A stretch of DNA of 64,000 nt from CAYMTV01 sp964393525 (GTDB lineage: Bacteria > Patescibacteriota > Microgenomatia > Daviesbacterales > UBA10151). Made by a program: the position numbers and the translations under genes. The notes under the pieces were generated by a model. The model saw only the letters and a program-made list of their open reading frames with translations. It had not been told where the DNA came from and did not search any database. The stretch is from NCBI GenBank assembly GCA_964393525.1, contig CAYMTV010000002.1, positions 29,398 to 93,397 on the forward strand, written 5' to 3'. Below, piece by piece: positions 50,851 through 58,780 of the stretch (positions within the stretch are counted from its first letter, which is position 1; each line of letters starts with the position of its first letter).

Positions 50851-52982
50851 GATTTTAAAGCAAACAATATCTTCAGAGTCTTATTACCGGAGTATATTAA
50901 ACTCAAAATTAAAGTAGCAAGTAATATTAAAAGTGGTAGTTTTGGTATATCCCAATAGATTAGGTATTTAAACCACCAAAAATCAGGGGTTCTTTCATAA
51001 ACTTGAGTATGTAATTCCCAAAATCTCCACGGGTCAGTAATGCTTTCTCCGTATGTATTATATTTATATCCCATCGCCGTACCTAAGGAAGAAACATAAG
51101 GAAAATCCAGGCTTTCTAAATTGATAGGGGTATCATTAATTGAAAAAGCTATTAACCCTAAGATTTGCTTATGGTTTTTTATAACAGTTTGGTCTTTATA
51201 GTTTACATTAATCACAAGTTTATTATCCTTATCTTTTAAAAGTGATTGTTTAACCGGTAAAACAAAAATATTTCTTTCCTTTGCCTCAAGGGTTAACGGC
51301 TGATCCGATAATGACTGACCATTAAGAGAGATATTTACTATCGCTTGGGAACCTGACTCCGTAATCGGATGATTTATAAGTCCGAAGGTTAATTTTTTAA
51401 CCGTGTCCTTTTTAAAATTATCAAATGATATATAACCTGTTCCTTCAATTACCCTCCATCTCTCCGGTCCAACCGGAAATGAAAAATCTATACCGTCATA
51501 GAATTTAGCATTATATTTACCATGGTCGATAGTTTGCGGGATGGATTGCGGAAGGGCTCTTAACTTTTTTGACATCTGTATTATAGGCGAAAACCTGGGG
51601 ATAAAATTGCTGTAAGTATGGGTGGTAAACTCTGTAGCATTGACAAAAAAATTAGGTTGTAAATCATGGTATTTAATCTGGTAAGGCATAACCACTCCAA
51701 GCATATTAATATAAAAACCTAAAATCAGAAGCGGAAGGAAAATAAATAGTTTCTGATACCTGGATAGATTTTTAAAAATGCTACCGATTATCAATACCCC
51801 AAAAGGCAAAAGAGGTATTAAATATCTGGGACCCCAGCTCGATTCACCATGCCAGAGTCCGGCAATTCCCTGATCAGGGCCGCCCACACTATACTGAGTA
51901 GCATAAAAAAGTACATAAATTGCTGATATGGCAATGAAAACCAGAGTCTCGTTTAAAGCTATTTTTTTGATCTTGTTCCAGAATAAGATAATTAGTAGAA
52001 AGATCGGGGAATATATAAAGATACTCCTCCCGGAAGAGAATAATTGACCATACAACCCTTCAAAAAAGATTATCTTAGGAAGTCGTTGTAAGGGGATTGC
52101 CGTCCTGCTTGCCAGAACAAAAGGGTTTGCCAGGTTTTCAGTCCCCCCTGCCCTTAGATTTTCAAACCAGAAATAGACTACTAAAAGAGGTAAAAATCCA
52201 AGCGTAAAAATAAGCAGATTTTTTAATAAATGGTTTTTCCGAAAGCCCGTTAAGAAGTCTGTTACTGATGAAAGGCTAAATTTAGGTTTTGATAACAAAA
52301 GAAAATATAACCCTAAAGGGATTGCAGAAAGTATAAATGTCTGGTTATAAGTAATACTTACCATCCCAAAAGAGGCCCCGGCAAATATTAAAAACAACTT
52401 TTTTTTAGTTTGAAAATATTTTTTTATAAGGAAAAATGCTAACACTAAAAAAGCTGTAAACATCATATGAGGGAAGGAATATTTAGCGTATGGAAGTAGA
52501 TTGGTTGTAAACAACCCTGCAAAACTTATTAATAATGCCTGTTTTTTGGATAATCCCAATTCTAAAAGATACAAAAATATGGTTACTCCTAAAACAGCAG
52601 CAAAAAATCCATTAGTAAATGATGCTGTTAAAAGTATTAACCAGTCATTTTCTAAAGGAAAATGCACCGGAGGGGATATGTTATAGATCTTATAGACCAG
52701 GTCAGTTACCGCCACAGCTGGCAACATCGCTAAGGAAAAACCTAATCCAGTAGGACTATAGGTATTGCCATCTTTTCCTAAATAAGTACTTAGGTGTACG
52801 TTCTCCCTCCTATTATATTCATATACTGGTGCAGTTGGCTTCCCTTTGTAATAAATATTTCTGGCAACAGCCAAATACTGAAAACCATCCTGTGAATCAA
52901 TAACCCCGGAAGAAAGAAGAGAAAAAGTAGCTAATAGGAAGAAGAAAAAATATATCAGGAGCTTTTTCACGACTTTTTCCAT
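50847..52982 (-). CDS. Polytopic GT-C-like protein with C-terminal beta domain, tandem paralogue 2
   Basis: A 711-residue paralogue of the preceding entry with the same layout: first loop GVIDSQDGFQYLAVARNIYYKGKPTAPVY, about 11 helices, a soluble beta-type domain (NHPITESGSQAIVNISLNGQSLSDQPLTL) and the shared ending DPWRFWELHTQVYERTPDFWWFKYLIYWDIP. It overlaps the flippase gene by 16 bases and the next paralogue by four. No named family is recognised beyond the GT-C-like architecture. Confidence 0.75.
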   Translation of the reverse strand: MEKVVKKLLIYFFFFLLATFSLLSSGVIDSQDGFQYLAVARNIYYKGKPTAPVYEYNRRENVHLSTYLGKDGNTYSPTGLGFSLAMLPAVAVTDLVYKIYNISPPVHFPLENDWLILLTASFTNGFFAAVLGVTIFLYLLELGLSKKQALLISFAGLFTTNLLPYAKYSFPHMMFTAFLVLAFFLIKKYFQTKKKLFLIFAGASFGMVSITYNQTFILSAIPLGLYFLLLSKPKFSLSSVTDFLTGFRKNHLLKNLLIFTLGFLPLLVVYFWFENLRAGGTENLANPFVLASRTAIPLQRLPKIIFFEGLYGQLFSSGRSIFIYSPIFLLIILFWNKIKKIALNETLVFIAISAIYVLFYATQYSVGGPDQGIAGLWHGESSWGPRYLIPLLPFGVLIIGSIFKNLSRYQKLFIFLPLLILGFYINMLGVVMPYQIKYHDLQPNFFVNATEFTTHTYSNFIPRFSPIIQMSKKLRALPQSIPQTIDHGKYNAKFYDGIDFSFPVGPERWRVIEGTGYISFDNFKKDTVKKLTFGLINHPITESGSQAIVNISLNGQSLSDQPLTLEAKERNIFVLPVKQSLLKDKDNKLVINVNYKDQTVIKNHKQILGLIAFSINDTPINLESLDFPYVSSLGTAMGYKYNTYGESITDPWRFWELHTQVYERTPDFWWFKYLIYWDIPKLPLLILLATLILSLIYSGNKTLKILFALKS
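52335..52699. repeat. 365-bp near-identical tract, second copy
   Basis: Partner of 50215-50579, offset 2120 bp, in the same orientation, 364 of 365 bases identical. Confidence 0.92.
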
Positions 52983-54448
52983 GATAGCATTAACTTTGCA
53001 AGCTTTATATCATAAATCTTAAGTCTGAATCCAAGACCTGCGAAAATTACCGTATAGATTATTCCGCTTAAAATAAATTCAAACCAATTCTTGGGTGAAA
53101 AATGAATTAACCTTATTAGTATGAAAAACGCCAGGGAAAAGATAAAAATTTTTAGGTAAAACTGATACGGTATCTTAAAATCCACAAACTTTTTAATTAT
53201 AGAAGTGAATACAATACAAAGCCCGAATCCAGCGAAAGTACTGGTAATAGCTGCACCAATAACCCCAAATTGCCAAATTAAGATTATGTTTAAGCAAATA
53301 TTTATAACTGCCACAATTGTTAATACACGCAACCTTTCTTTAACCTTTCCAATCCCTAATGTAATAATCCCTGTAATTGAAGAAGTCAACACGCCAATAT
53401 AAGCTAAAGAAAATATCGACAGGGAGATTTCTAAAAAATCCAGCCATTTTAGACCAAAAATCAAAGCTATTGTAGAGGATGGAAACATAATAACAAACAA
53501 TGAAAAATAGACACCGATAAAGGGGATAATTTCGTAAACTTTACTTATTAGGTACCTTAACTTTTTTTTCTCTCCCTCGTAAAGGTGTGAAACCAAGGGA
53601 AAGAGGATGCTGTTTAATGGCGAAAACAATACGAGGGGGATTGAGGCAATTGGAACAACAACATTATAAATTCCTACCTCCTTAACCCCTTTAAGTAACG
53701 TTAAAAGAAAAATATCTGATGACACAAGCAATGAATAAATAAAAGTGGTTAAAAAAGCCGGTAAGGCGTATTTGTATATCGATATAAATATTTGATGGTC
53801 CCAAGACAGGTTATTGGCTGATAATATCCGGTGTCTAGTCCAAAGCAAATACAAAAAAACGACAGTTATAATTGAATACCCAAAAATCCAGGACAGGGCA
53901 TAAAAGATGGGCGCATTTAGGTCTACTGCCAGAAAAGTCAAAGAGAAAAATAAAACTAAAACTGACCTTAAGACAATTATTAGTGAGTAGTATTTTGGTT
54001 TTTGCAGTCCGGTAAAAATCTGTAGAATACTATTTAAGATGCTGTTAATTATTAAAAACACACAGAAAACATAAATTAGATACTCGCTTCCAGAAACTTT
54101 AAAATAGTTCTTAGCTAAAAATGGCGCCAGTATTATCAAAATAAGGGAAATTATCATCGAGACTGCAAATTGGATAATTTGGCCATATGTATAGGCATTC
54201 CAGACTTTTTTATACTTTTTTGACTTAAAGTATTTGGGGATAAAGTAAACAATAGCTTCCCCAAAACCCAAATCCGCGTGGACAGAAATTATGCTAAAAA
54301 AACCAAATACCGCATAAAACAAACCGTAATCTTCAACCGACAGTGACCTAGAATATAACACCCTGATAAAATAGGCCAACACTGCCCCTAAAAAGCTTAG
54401 AACTAGAACTATTACACTCCCCCTAATAACATTTTCTGAAAAAGACAT
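52967..54448 (-). CDS. Oligosaccharide flippase (Wzx/MATE-like)
   Basis: From the ATG at 54448 a 493-residue protein with about 12-14 membrane helices. It opens SFSENVIRGSVIVLVLSFLGAVLAYFIRVLYSRSLSVEDYGLFYAVFGF, the pattern of polysaccharide exporters of the MOP superfamily, followed by DLGFGEAIVYFIPKY, ILQIFTGLQKPKYYSLI and LGIGKVKERLRVLTIVAVINICLNIILIW. It flips undecaprenyl-PP-linked units to the outer face for a Wzy-type polymerase. The longer frame to 54502 is rejected because TATACT lies only 7 nt before 54448. Confidence 0.92.
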   Translation of the reverse strand: MSFSENVIRGSVIVLVLSFLGAVLAYFIRVLYSRSLSVEDYGLFYAVFGFFSIISVHADLGFGEAIVYFIPKYFKSKKYKKVWNAYTYGQIIQFAVSMIISLILIILAPFLAKNYFKVSGSEYLIYVFCVFLIINSILNSILQIFTGLQKPKYYSLIIVLRSVLVLFFSLTFLAVDLNAPIFYALSWIFGYSIITVVFLYLLWTRHRILSANNLSWDHQIFISIYKYALPAFLTTFIYSLLVSSDIFLLTLLKGVKEVGIYNVVVPIASIPLVLFSPLNSILFPLVSHLYEGEKKKLRYLISKVYEIIPFIGVYFSLFVIMFPSSTIALIFGLKWLDFLEISLSIFSLAYIGVLTSSITGIITLGIGKVKERLRVLTIVAVINICLNIILIWQFGVIGAAITSTFAGFGLCIVFTSIIKKFVDFKIPYQFYLKIFIFSLAFFILIRLIHFSPKNWFEFILSGIIYTVIFAGLGFRLKIYDIKLAKLMLSWKKS

Positions 54449-54455
54449 ATTGCCA

Positions 54456-54461
54456 AGTATA
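54456..54461 (-). promoter_or_regulatory. Possible -10 box (TATACT) 7 nt before the flippase gene
   Basis: The minus strand reads TATACT, seven bases, then the ATG at 54448. It supports the shorter flippase start and the leaderless pattern. Confidence 0.35.
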
Positions 54462-54507
54462 ACTAACTTAAACACTTTTTGTACATTAATTATTTTCCAC
54501 AATTTGA

Positions 54508-54513
54508 TATGAT
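54508..54513 (+). promoter_or_regulatory. Possible -10 box (TATGAT) 8 nt before the gene at 54522
   Basis: TATGAT ends 8 nt before the ATG at 54522, in the short divergent gap. It is a five-of-six match with no clear -35. Confidence 0.3.
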
Positions 54514-54521
54514 TTTCAACA

Positions 54522-55373
54522 ATGTTTCTTAAGCAAGCTGTAGCTATTGCCTTAATTACCTATTATCCAAAATGGTACGTAGGTAAATTAAAAAAAATCT
54601 CTAATACCGATAAAGTCAGGGGCGATTTGGCATTGGAATTTATCCAAAAAGCAATTAATTTGGGTTATCAAGTCGTTGCAGTAGATGGTCACAGTTCTAA
54701 AAGCTTTCTAAAACAGTTAAACCAGTTTTCAGAGCTTAAAATTATTAAACGACGTGGCCATAAACGATCCCCTGCCAAAAGACAGGCTTTTAAAGCAGCT
54801 TCAAACCTTTCAGAAGTTAAAGTAATTATTGCTACTGAGGCTGAGAAAGTTTCTTTAATTGACTTTCTTGAAGTCTTAGTAAAACCGGTCCTTGAAGAAA
54901 AAGTAGATATAGTTGTTCCAAAAAGGCAGGATGACTTATTTAGGGAAACTTATCCGGATTACATGTACGAATCAGAGATGGAAGGGAATAAGCTCTGCAA
55001 TGAGCAACTTAAGCTTAGTGGAATTCTTCCCAAAGATGCAAATGAATTAGATTTATTTTTTGGACCAAGGGTATTTAAAAATGATAAAAAAGTTTTAGCA
55101 CTTTTTTTAAGGAAATTTCTTTTCTCTAAAGAGCATTTTTTAGGTGAATATTTTGATCCTGAGGAACTTGCCAATACTCAATTTTCCCCAGTAATTATAG
55201 CTTTAAAAAAAGGCTTTAAGGTAAAAAGTGTTACTGTGCCTTTTTCTTACCCAAAGGTACAAAAGGAAAACGAAAGCATAGGCGCCAGAGAAGCTTTTGA
55301 GGGAAAAAGGGGATCTCAAAGAATGGGACTTTTACTAGAATTGATGCATTTATTGAATTACTTAAAGAAATGA
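54522..55373 (+). CDS. Possible GT-A-fold nucleotide-sugar transferase, unassigned
   Basis: Not firmly recognised. The 283-residue soluble protein has a GT-A-like layout: AVAIALITYYP, LALEFIQKAINLGYQVVAVDGHSS, KRRGHKRSPAKRQAFKAAS, VIIATEAEKVSLIDFLEVLVKPVLEEKVDIVVPKR and a C-terminal FGPRVFKND ... GEYFDPEELANTQFSPVIIALKKGFKVKSVTVPFSYP. The last block resembles glucosyl-3-phosphoglycerate-synthase-like enzymes, where a fold-related region binds the acceptor, but no DxD motif is obvious (TEAE is the nearest). It is a lone plus-strand gene followed by a palindrome. Confidence 0.6.
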   Translation: MFLKQAVAIALITYYPKWYVGKLKKISNTDKVRGDLALEFIQKAINLGYQVVAVDGHSSKSFLKQLNQFSELKIIKRRGHKRSPAKRQAFKAASNLSEVKVIIATEAEKVSLIDFLEVLVKPVLEEKVDIVVPKRQDDLFRETYPDYMYESEMEGNKLCNEQLKLSGILPKDANELDLFFGPRVFKNDKKVLALFLRKFLFSKEHFLGEYFDPEELANTQFSPVIIALKKGFKVKSVTVPFSYPKVQKENESIGAREAFEGKRGSQRMGLLLELMHLLNYLKK

Positions 55374-55390
55374 ACCCAAAATGCCATTTG

Positions 55391-55409
55391 TTCACAATTG
55401 TGAATTTTT
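55391..55409 (+). terminator. Weak hairpin with T-run after the gene ending at 55373
   Basis: TTCACAATTGTGAA is a perfect palindrome followed by TTTTT. The stem is only about 5 bp with an AATT loop, so as a terminator it is weak, but it is placed between two convergent genes. Confidence 0.45.
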
Positions 55410-55431
55410 GGTACAGGTTTAGATTTCAAAT

Positions 55432-56652
55432 TTAAGATTTGTTTTCTATATCTTTAAACTCAGGTGTCAGAAAAACTCTTGCCTCTATTTCATCAGCAAT
55501 TCTTTCAGAAGCTTTGCCATCTGGTTTATATCTTTCCATTCTTCTTTGCAGCAATCTTTTATAATCATCATCCAAAAGGACACCATTTAGCACATTTCTC
55601 ATATCTTCTAAATTAGTAATAAGTGGACTAGTTTTATCCTCAATAACTGGCACCCAAAGTCCTTCCATAGCTGGATGTTCTCTGAGAATTTGTGGTATAA
55701 CTACACTTCCAACAGGCACTTGCCAAGCAGCAGCCTGTAATGCGATGGTTGATCTCTCCTGAAATAAGGCACTTGAGGCTGCTATTACTAGGTTAGCATC
55801 TGATACTAAATCTGAGGTTGCATAAATTAGTCGCCTGGAAAAAGGACTTAATAATTCTTGGTAAACTCTAATATTTTCTTTGTCAGCAGGGTGAAATCTC
55901 ACTGCCAACATCCAATCCAATAATTCTAAATCTCTTAACCCAGAAAGAAAAACTTTAAAAGATTCTACTGTCCCTTTTCCAACTTGCCCAAACCAGGTGA
56001 TTAAATCAACGTTTTTTGGCACTCCTAACTTATTCCTAATCTCTTCCCAAATCTTGGTTTTATCTGCATTTGCGATACTATCAAAAGCCGGCTGGCCTAG
56101 AGCCAATACTCTATCAGAAGTTATTGGATAACCTTCAAGCTTTAAAAGTTCAGCTTCCTTTGCCTGCTCATTCATGACAAATAAAATTCCGGGAGCGGCG
56201 TTTGGATTAGTTCTGATTTTTTCACCCAGAGAATCTATATATGCAGCCGGATAATCCTCAACTGCAAAGGTTGGGATACCTCTTTCCCTGCCAAATGCGT
56301 TTAAAGTAGCATCAAAATCAGGGTTAGAAGACATGCCGGTAATCATTGCATCTGGCTTCAATCTTTCTACTCTGGACAAAGGATTAACTGACCTTGAGCT
56401 ATTAAATCCTGCAGAACGAAAAATACCTTCAGCTCTTCCTCTTAACAGCCCATAGACTTCCCAACCTCTTCTATTTAGTTCCAACGCAACTGGCAGGATA
56501 GCGTTAGATTGACCAGTATCCATAGCTCCAACAACTGCTATCTTAGGCTCTCTTTCCTTATTATTTGGAGCAGAAATTAAAAGTAATTTTGATTCCTGAA
56601 AACCTGGGTCGAAAAAGCCAAAAAATTCTGGTGACAAATTAATTCTACTCAT
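55432..56652 (-). CDS. GT-B-fold glycosyltransferase-like protein of unknown specificity
   Basis: A 406-residue soluble protein not placed in a named family. It has a Rossmann-like start (EPKIAVVGAMDTGQSNAILPVALELNRRGWEVYGLLRG), a middle with ERLKPDAMITGMSSNPDFDATLNAFGRERGIPTFAVEDYPA and GILFVMNEQAKEAELLKLEGYP, and a second half with VLALGQPAFDSI, DLITWFGQVGKGTVESFKVFL, MLAVRFHPADKENI and SDANLVIAASSALFQERSTIALQAAAWQVPV. The layout resembles UDP-GlcNAc 2-epimerase-like or LpxB-like GT-B proteins. It lies 18 bases after the dehydratase gene and has its own TATAAT. Confidence 0.65.
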   Translation of the reverse strand: MSRINLSPEFFGFFDPGFQESKLLLISAPNNKEREPKIAVVGAMDTGQSNAILPVALELNRRGWEVYGLLRGRAEGIFRSAGFNSSRSVNPLSRVERLKPDAMITGMSSNPDFDATLNAFGRERGIPTFAVEDYPAAYIDSLGEKIRTNPNAAPGILFVMNEQAKEAELLKLEGYPITSDRVLALGQPAFDSIANADKTKIWEEIRNKLGVPKNVDLITWFGQVGKGTVESFKVFLSGLRDLELLDWMLAVRFHPADKENIRVYQELLSPFSRRLIYATSDLVSDANLVIAASSALFQERSTIALQAAAWQVPVGSVVIPQILREHPAMEGLWVPVIEDKTSPLITNLEDMRNVLNGVLLDDDYKRLLQRRMERYKPDGKASERIADEIEARVFLTPEFKDIENKS

Positions 56653-56661
56653 AAATTCTAT

Positions 56662-56667
56662 ATTATA
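56662..56667 (-). promoter_or_regulatory. -10 box (TATAAT) 9 nt before the GT-B-like gene
   Basis: A perfect TATAAT on the minus strand ends 9 nt before the ATG at 56652, overlapping the 18-base gap and the end of the dehydratase gene region. No -35 is clear. Confidence 0.4.
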
Positions 56668-56670
56668 AGT

Positions 56671-57681
56671 TCAAGCATATGTGGTGGAAGCCTCACTTTT
56701 TTGGAGAACGTTAAATAAATCCTCAACTTTAGTTTGTTTCTTTTTTGTCCCTCTTTTATATTTATTTAGGCGCTTTTTATAGATTTTATTGTCTGGCAGG
56801 ATTATATTAAATAGCCCCGCATCGATCATATGTTCTGCCTCCTCATCGGTAAAAAGCCTCTCGGTCATCTTTTCCTTATCTCTTGCACCAACAATTTTTA
56901 AACCAATTTTTTTACCATTGCTATACCTTTTAATAAGTTCACTGGCTAATTCATAAATATTATACTTAGGCATCTTTAAAACAAATATCTCGCTCCCTAG
57001 CATCTTTGATGTAGCCAAAAATACCAAATGAACCGCTTCCTGAATGCTCATGAAGTACCTTTCCATATTTTTATCAGTCACTAGTACTGGCCCGCCTTTT
57101 TTTATCTGCTCCATCCAAAGTGGCAAAACCGAGCCTCTCGAGTTTATTACATTTCCAAATCTGACAACAGCAAATTTAATTTCAGGGTTGCCAGAATAAT
57201 TGGGGGCAGAAACTACCATTCTTTCCATCATCAGCTTGGTAATTCCCATAAAAGTATTCGGATAGACTGCTTTGTCGGTCGAGATTGCTACCATTTTTTC
57301 TACCCTGTGGTCGATCGATAAGTCAATGACGTTTTGGGTGCCAACAACATTAGTTTTTATTGCCTCAAAAGGATTGTCTTCGCAAAAAGGGACATGTTTT
57401 AAAGCTGCAGCATGAAAGACGATGTCAATATTATTAAACGCCCTGTCTAAACGATCCTTATCTCGGATATCACCGATTAGAAATCGCAGAATTTTTAAGT
57501 TTTTTGCAAGCTGGGAAAATTCCTGACGAAGGTAAAATTGTTTAGTCTCATCCCTTGAGAAAATTCTAATTTGTTTTGGGTTGAATTTAAGAAGTTGTCT
57601 CACAATTTCACTTCCAATAGAACCGGTACCACCGGTTACCAAAATCCTTTTGCCTTTGAAGATTTTCTTGAATTTATCCAT
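56671..57681 (-). CDS. UDP-GlcNAc 4,6-dehydratase-like SDR (PseB/FlaA1/CapD type)
   Basis: NAD(P)-dependent sugar nucleotide dehydratase of 336 residues. KGKRILVTGGTGSIGSEIVRQLLKF holds the dinucleotide motif, RIFSRDETKQFYLRQEF is typical of the PseB/FlaA1 group, and GDIRDKDRL, HAAALKHVPFCEDNPFEAIKTNV and AISTDKAVYPNTFMGITKLMMERMV follow. The catalytic Tyr-x3-Lys has Met in place of Tyr (MGITK), as in CapD/WbpM-type enzymes. It makes the 4-keto-6-deoxy sugar used by the aminotransferase upstream, an early step to pseudaminic- or legionaminic-type acids. It overlaps that gene by 8 bases. Confidence 0.92.
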   Translation of the reverse strand: MDKFKKIFKGKRILVTGGTGSIGSEIVRQLLKFNPKQIRIFSRDETKQFYLRQEFSQLAKNLKILRFLIGDIRDKDRLDRAFNNIDIVFHAAALKHVPFCEDNPFEAIKTNVVGTQNVIDLSIDHRVEKMVAISTDKAVYPNTFMGITKLMMERMVVSAPNYSGNPEIKFAVVRFGNVINSRGSVLPLWMEQIKKGGPVLVTDKNMERYFMSIQEAVHLVFLATSKMLGSEIFVLKMPKYNIYELASELIKRYSNGKKIGLKIVGARDKEKMTERLFTDEEAEHMIDAGLFNIILPDNKIYKKRLNKYKRGTKKKQTKVEDLFNVLQKSEASTTYA

Positions 57682-58780
57682 TAAGACTTTTCCTTATGCT
57701 ATCGCTTATATAATGTATATTTTTGATCGTAAGTCCTATATAAAAAGGTAGCGCTAAAGTTTCTGAAGAAACATACTCAGCTATTGGAAAATCTCCTTTT
57801 TTAAACCTGAATAATTTTTTCATAAATGGCTGGAGGTGGATCACCGGTAAATAAGGTTTTGTTTGTATACCAATCTTAGAAAGTGTATTCATTAACTTGT
57901 TCCTTTTACCATTTTTTATTCTTATAACATACACAAAGTAAGAATGAGTTCTATTTGGACCCACTTGTGGAATTTCAACTTCTGGAATATTTTTTAGTGC
58001 TTTATTATACCAGGATGCGATCTTCCTTTTTTGCTCAATCATCCAATCCAACTTTTTTAGCTGGGTCACCCCTAAAGATGCACTCATCTCATCCATGCGA
58101 TAGTTGTACCCAAGCCGAATGTGTTCAAGCCACTCTTTGCTTTTACCTCGCCCCTGGTTTCTTAAACTGTCGCAAAGCTCATAAACCTCCTTAGAATTAG
58201 TCACAACCATCCCCCCCTCTCCTGTTGTCATTTGCTTATTAGGATAAAAAGCATATGTACCAATATCACCAGTTGTTCCTACCATCTTACCTTTATAAGT
58301 TGCTCCTAAGCTTTCACAGGAATCTTCTAAAATTTTTAACCGATATTTTTGGGAAATTTTGACAATTTTATCCATCTGGGCAGATTGACCAAATATATGT
58401 ACAGGTAAAATAGCTTTTGTTTTTTTAGTAATTACCTGTTCAATAAGTAAAGGATTCATATTAAATGTTTCTTCCTCTATATCAACAAAAACTGGTTTAA
58501 CATTCTCATAAAGCAAACAGTTAGAGGAAGCTACAAAAGAAAATGGAGAGGTAATTACTTCATCACCTGATTTTAACCCAATAGCTCTTATTCCTAAATG
58601 TAGTGCTGCAGTACCAGAGGAAACGCTACATGCATATTTCATTCCCACATATTTTTTAAACTTTTGTTCAAACTCCTTATATTTAGGACCCAACGACAGC
58701 CATCCGGACTTTAAAACTTTAACTACCCCATCAATATCTTCTTTATCAATATAAGGTTTTGCTATTTGTATATTTTTCAT
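57674..58780 (-). CDS. DegT/DnrJ/EryC1 aminotransferase (PseC/LegC-like)
   Basis: PLP-dependent enzyme of 368 residues. IQIAKPYIDKEDIDGVVKVLKSGWLSLGPKYKEFE opens it; CSVSSGTAALHLGIRAIGLKSGDEVITSPFSFVASSNCLLY, ILEDSCESLGATYKGKMVGTTGDIGTYAFYPNKQMTTGEGGMVVT (Lys of FYPNKQ binds PLP) and HIRLGYNYRMDEMSASLGVTQL are diagnostic. It should aminate C4 of the keto sugar from the adjacent dehydratase. Perosamine-type activity is an alternative. It starts directly after the carbamoyltransferase stop and overlaps the dehydratase gene. Confidence 0.93.
   Translation of the reverse strand: MKNIQIAKPYIDKEDIDGVVKVLKSGWLSLGPKYKEFEQKFKKYVGMKYACSVSSGTAALHLGIRAIGLKSGDEVITSPFSFVASSNCLLYENVKPVFVDIEEETFNMNPLLIEQVITKKTKAILPVHIFGQSAQMDKIVKISQKYRLKILEDSCESLGATYKGKMVGTTGDIGTYAFYPNKQMTTGEGGMVVTNSKEVYELCDSLRNQGRGKSKEWLEHIRLGYNYRMDEMSASLGVTQLKKLDWMIEQKRKIASWYNKALKNIPEVEIPQVGPNRTHSYFVYVIRIKNGKRNKLMNTLSKIGIQTKPYLPVIHLQPFMKKLFRFKKGDFPIAEYVSSETLALPFYIGLTIKNIHYISDSIRKSLNG

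Noticed and set aside
50381..52686. Two identical 61-codon plus-strand frames (50381-50566 and 52501-52686).
   Set aside because: They lie antisense within the conversion tract of the paired GT-C genes; their identity reflects that tract, not a conserved small protein.
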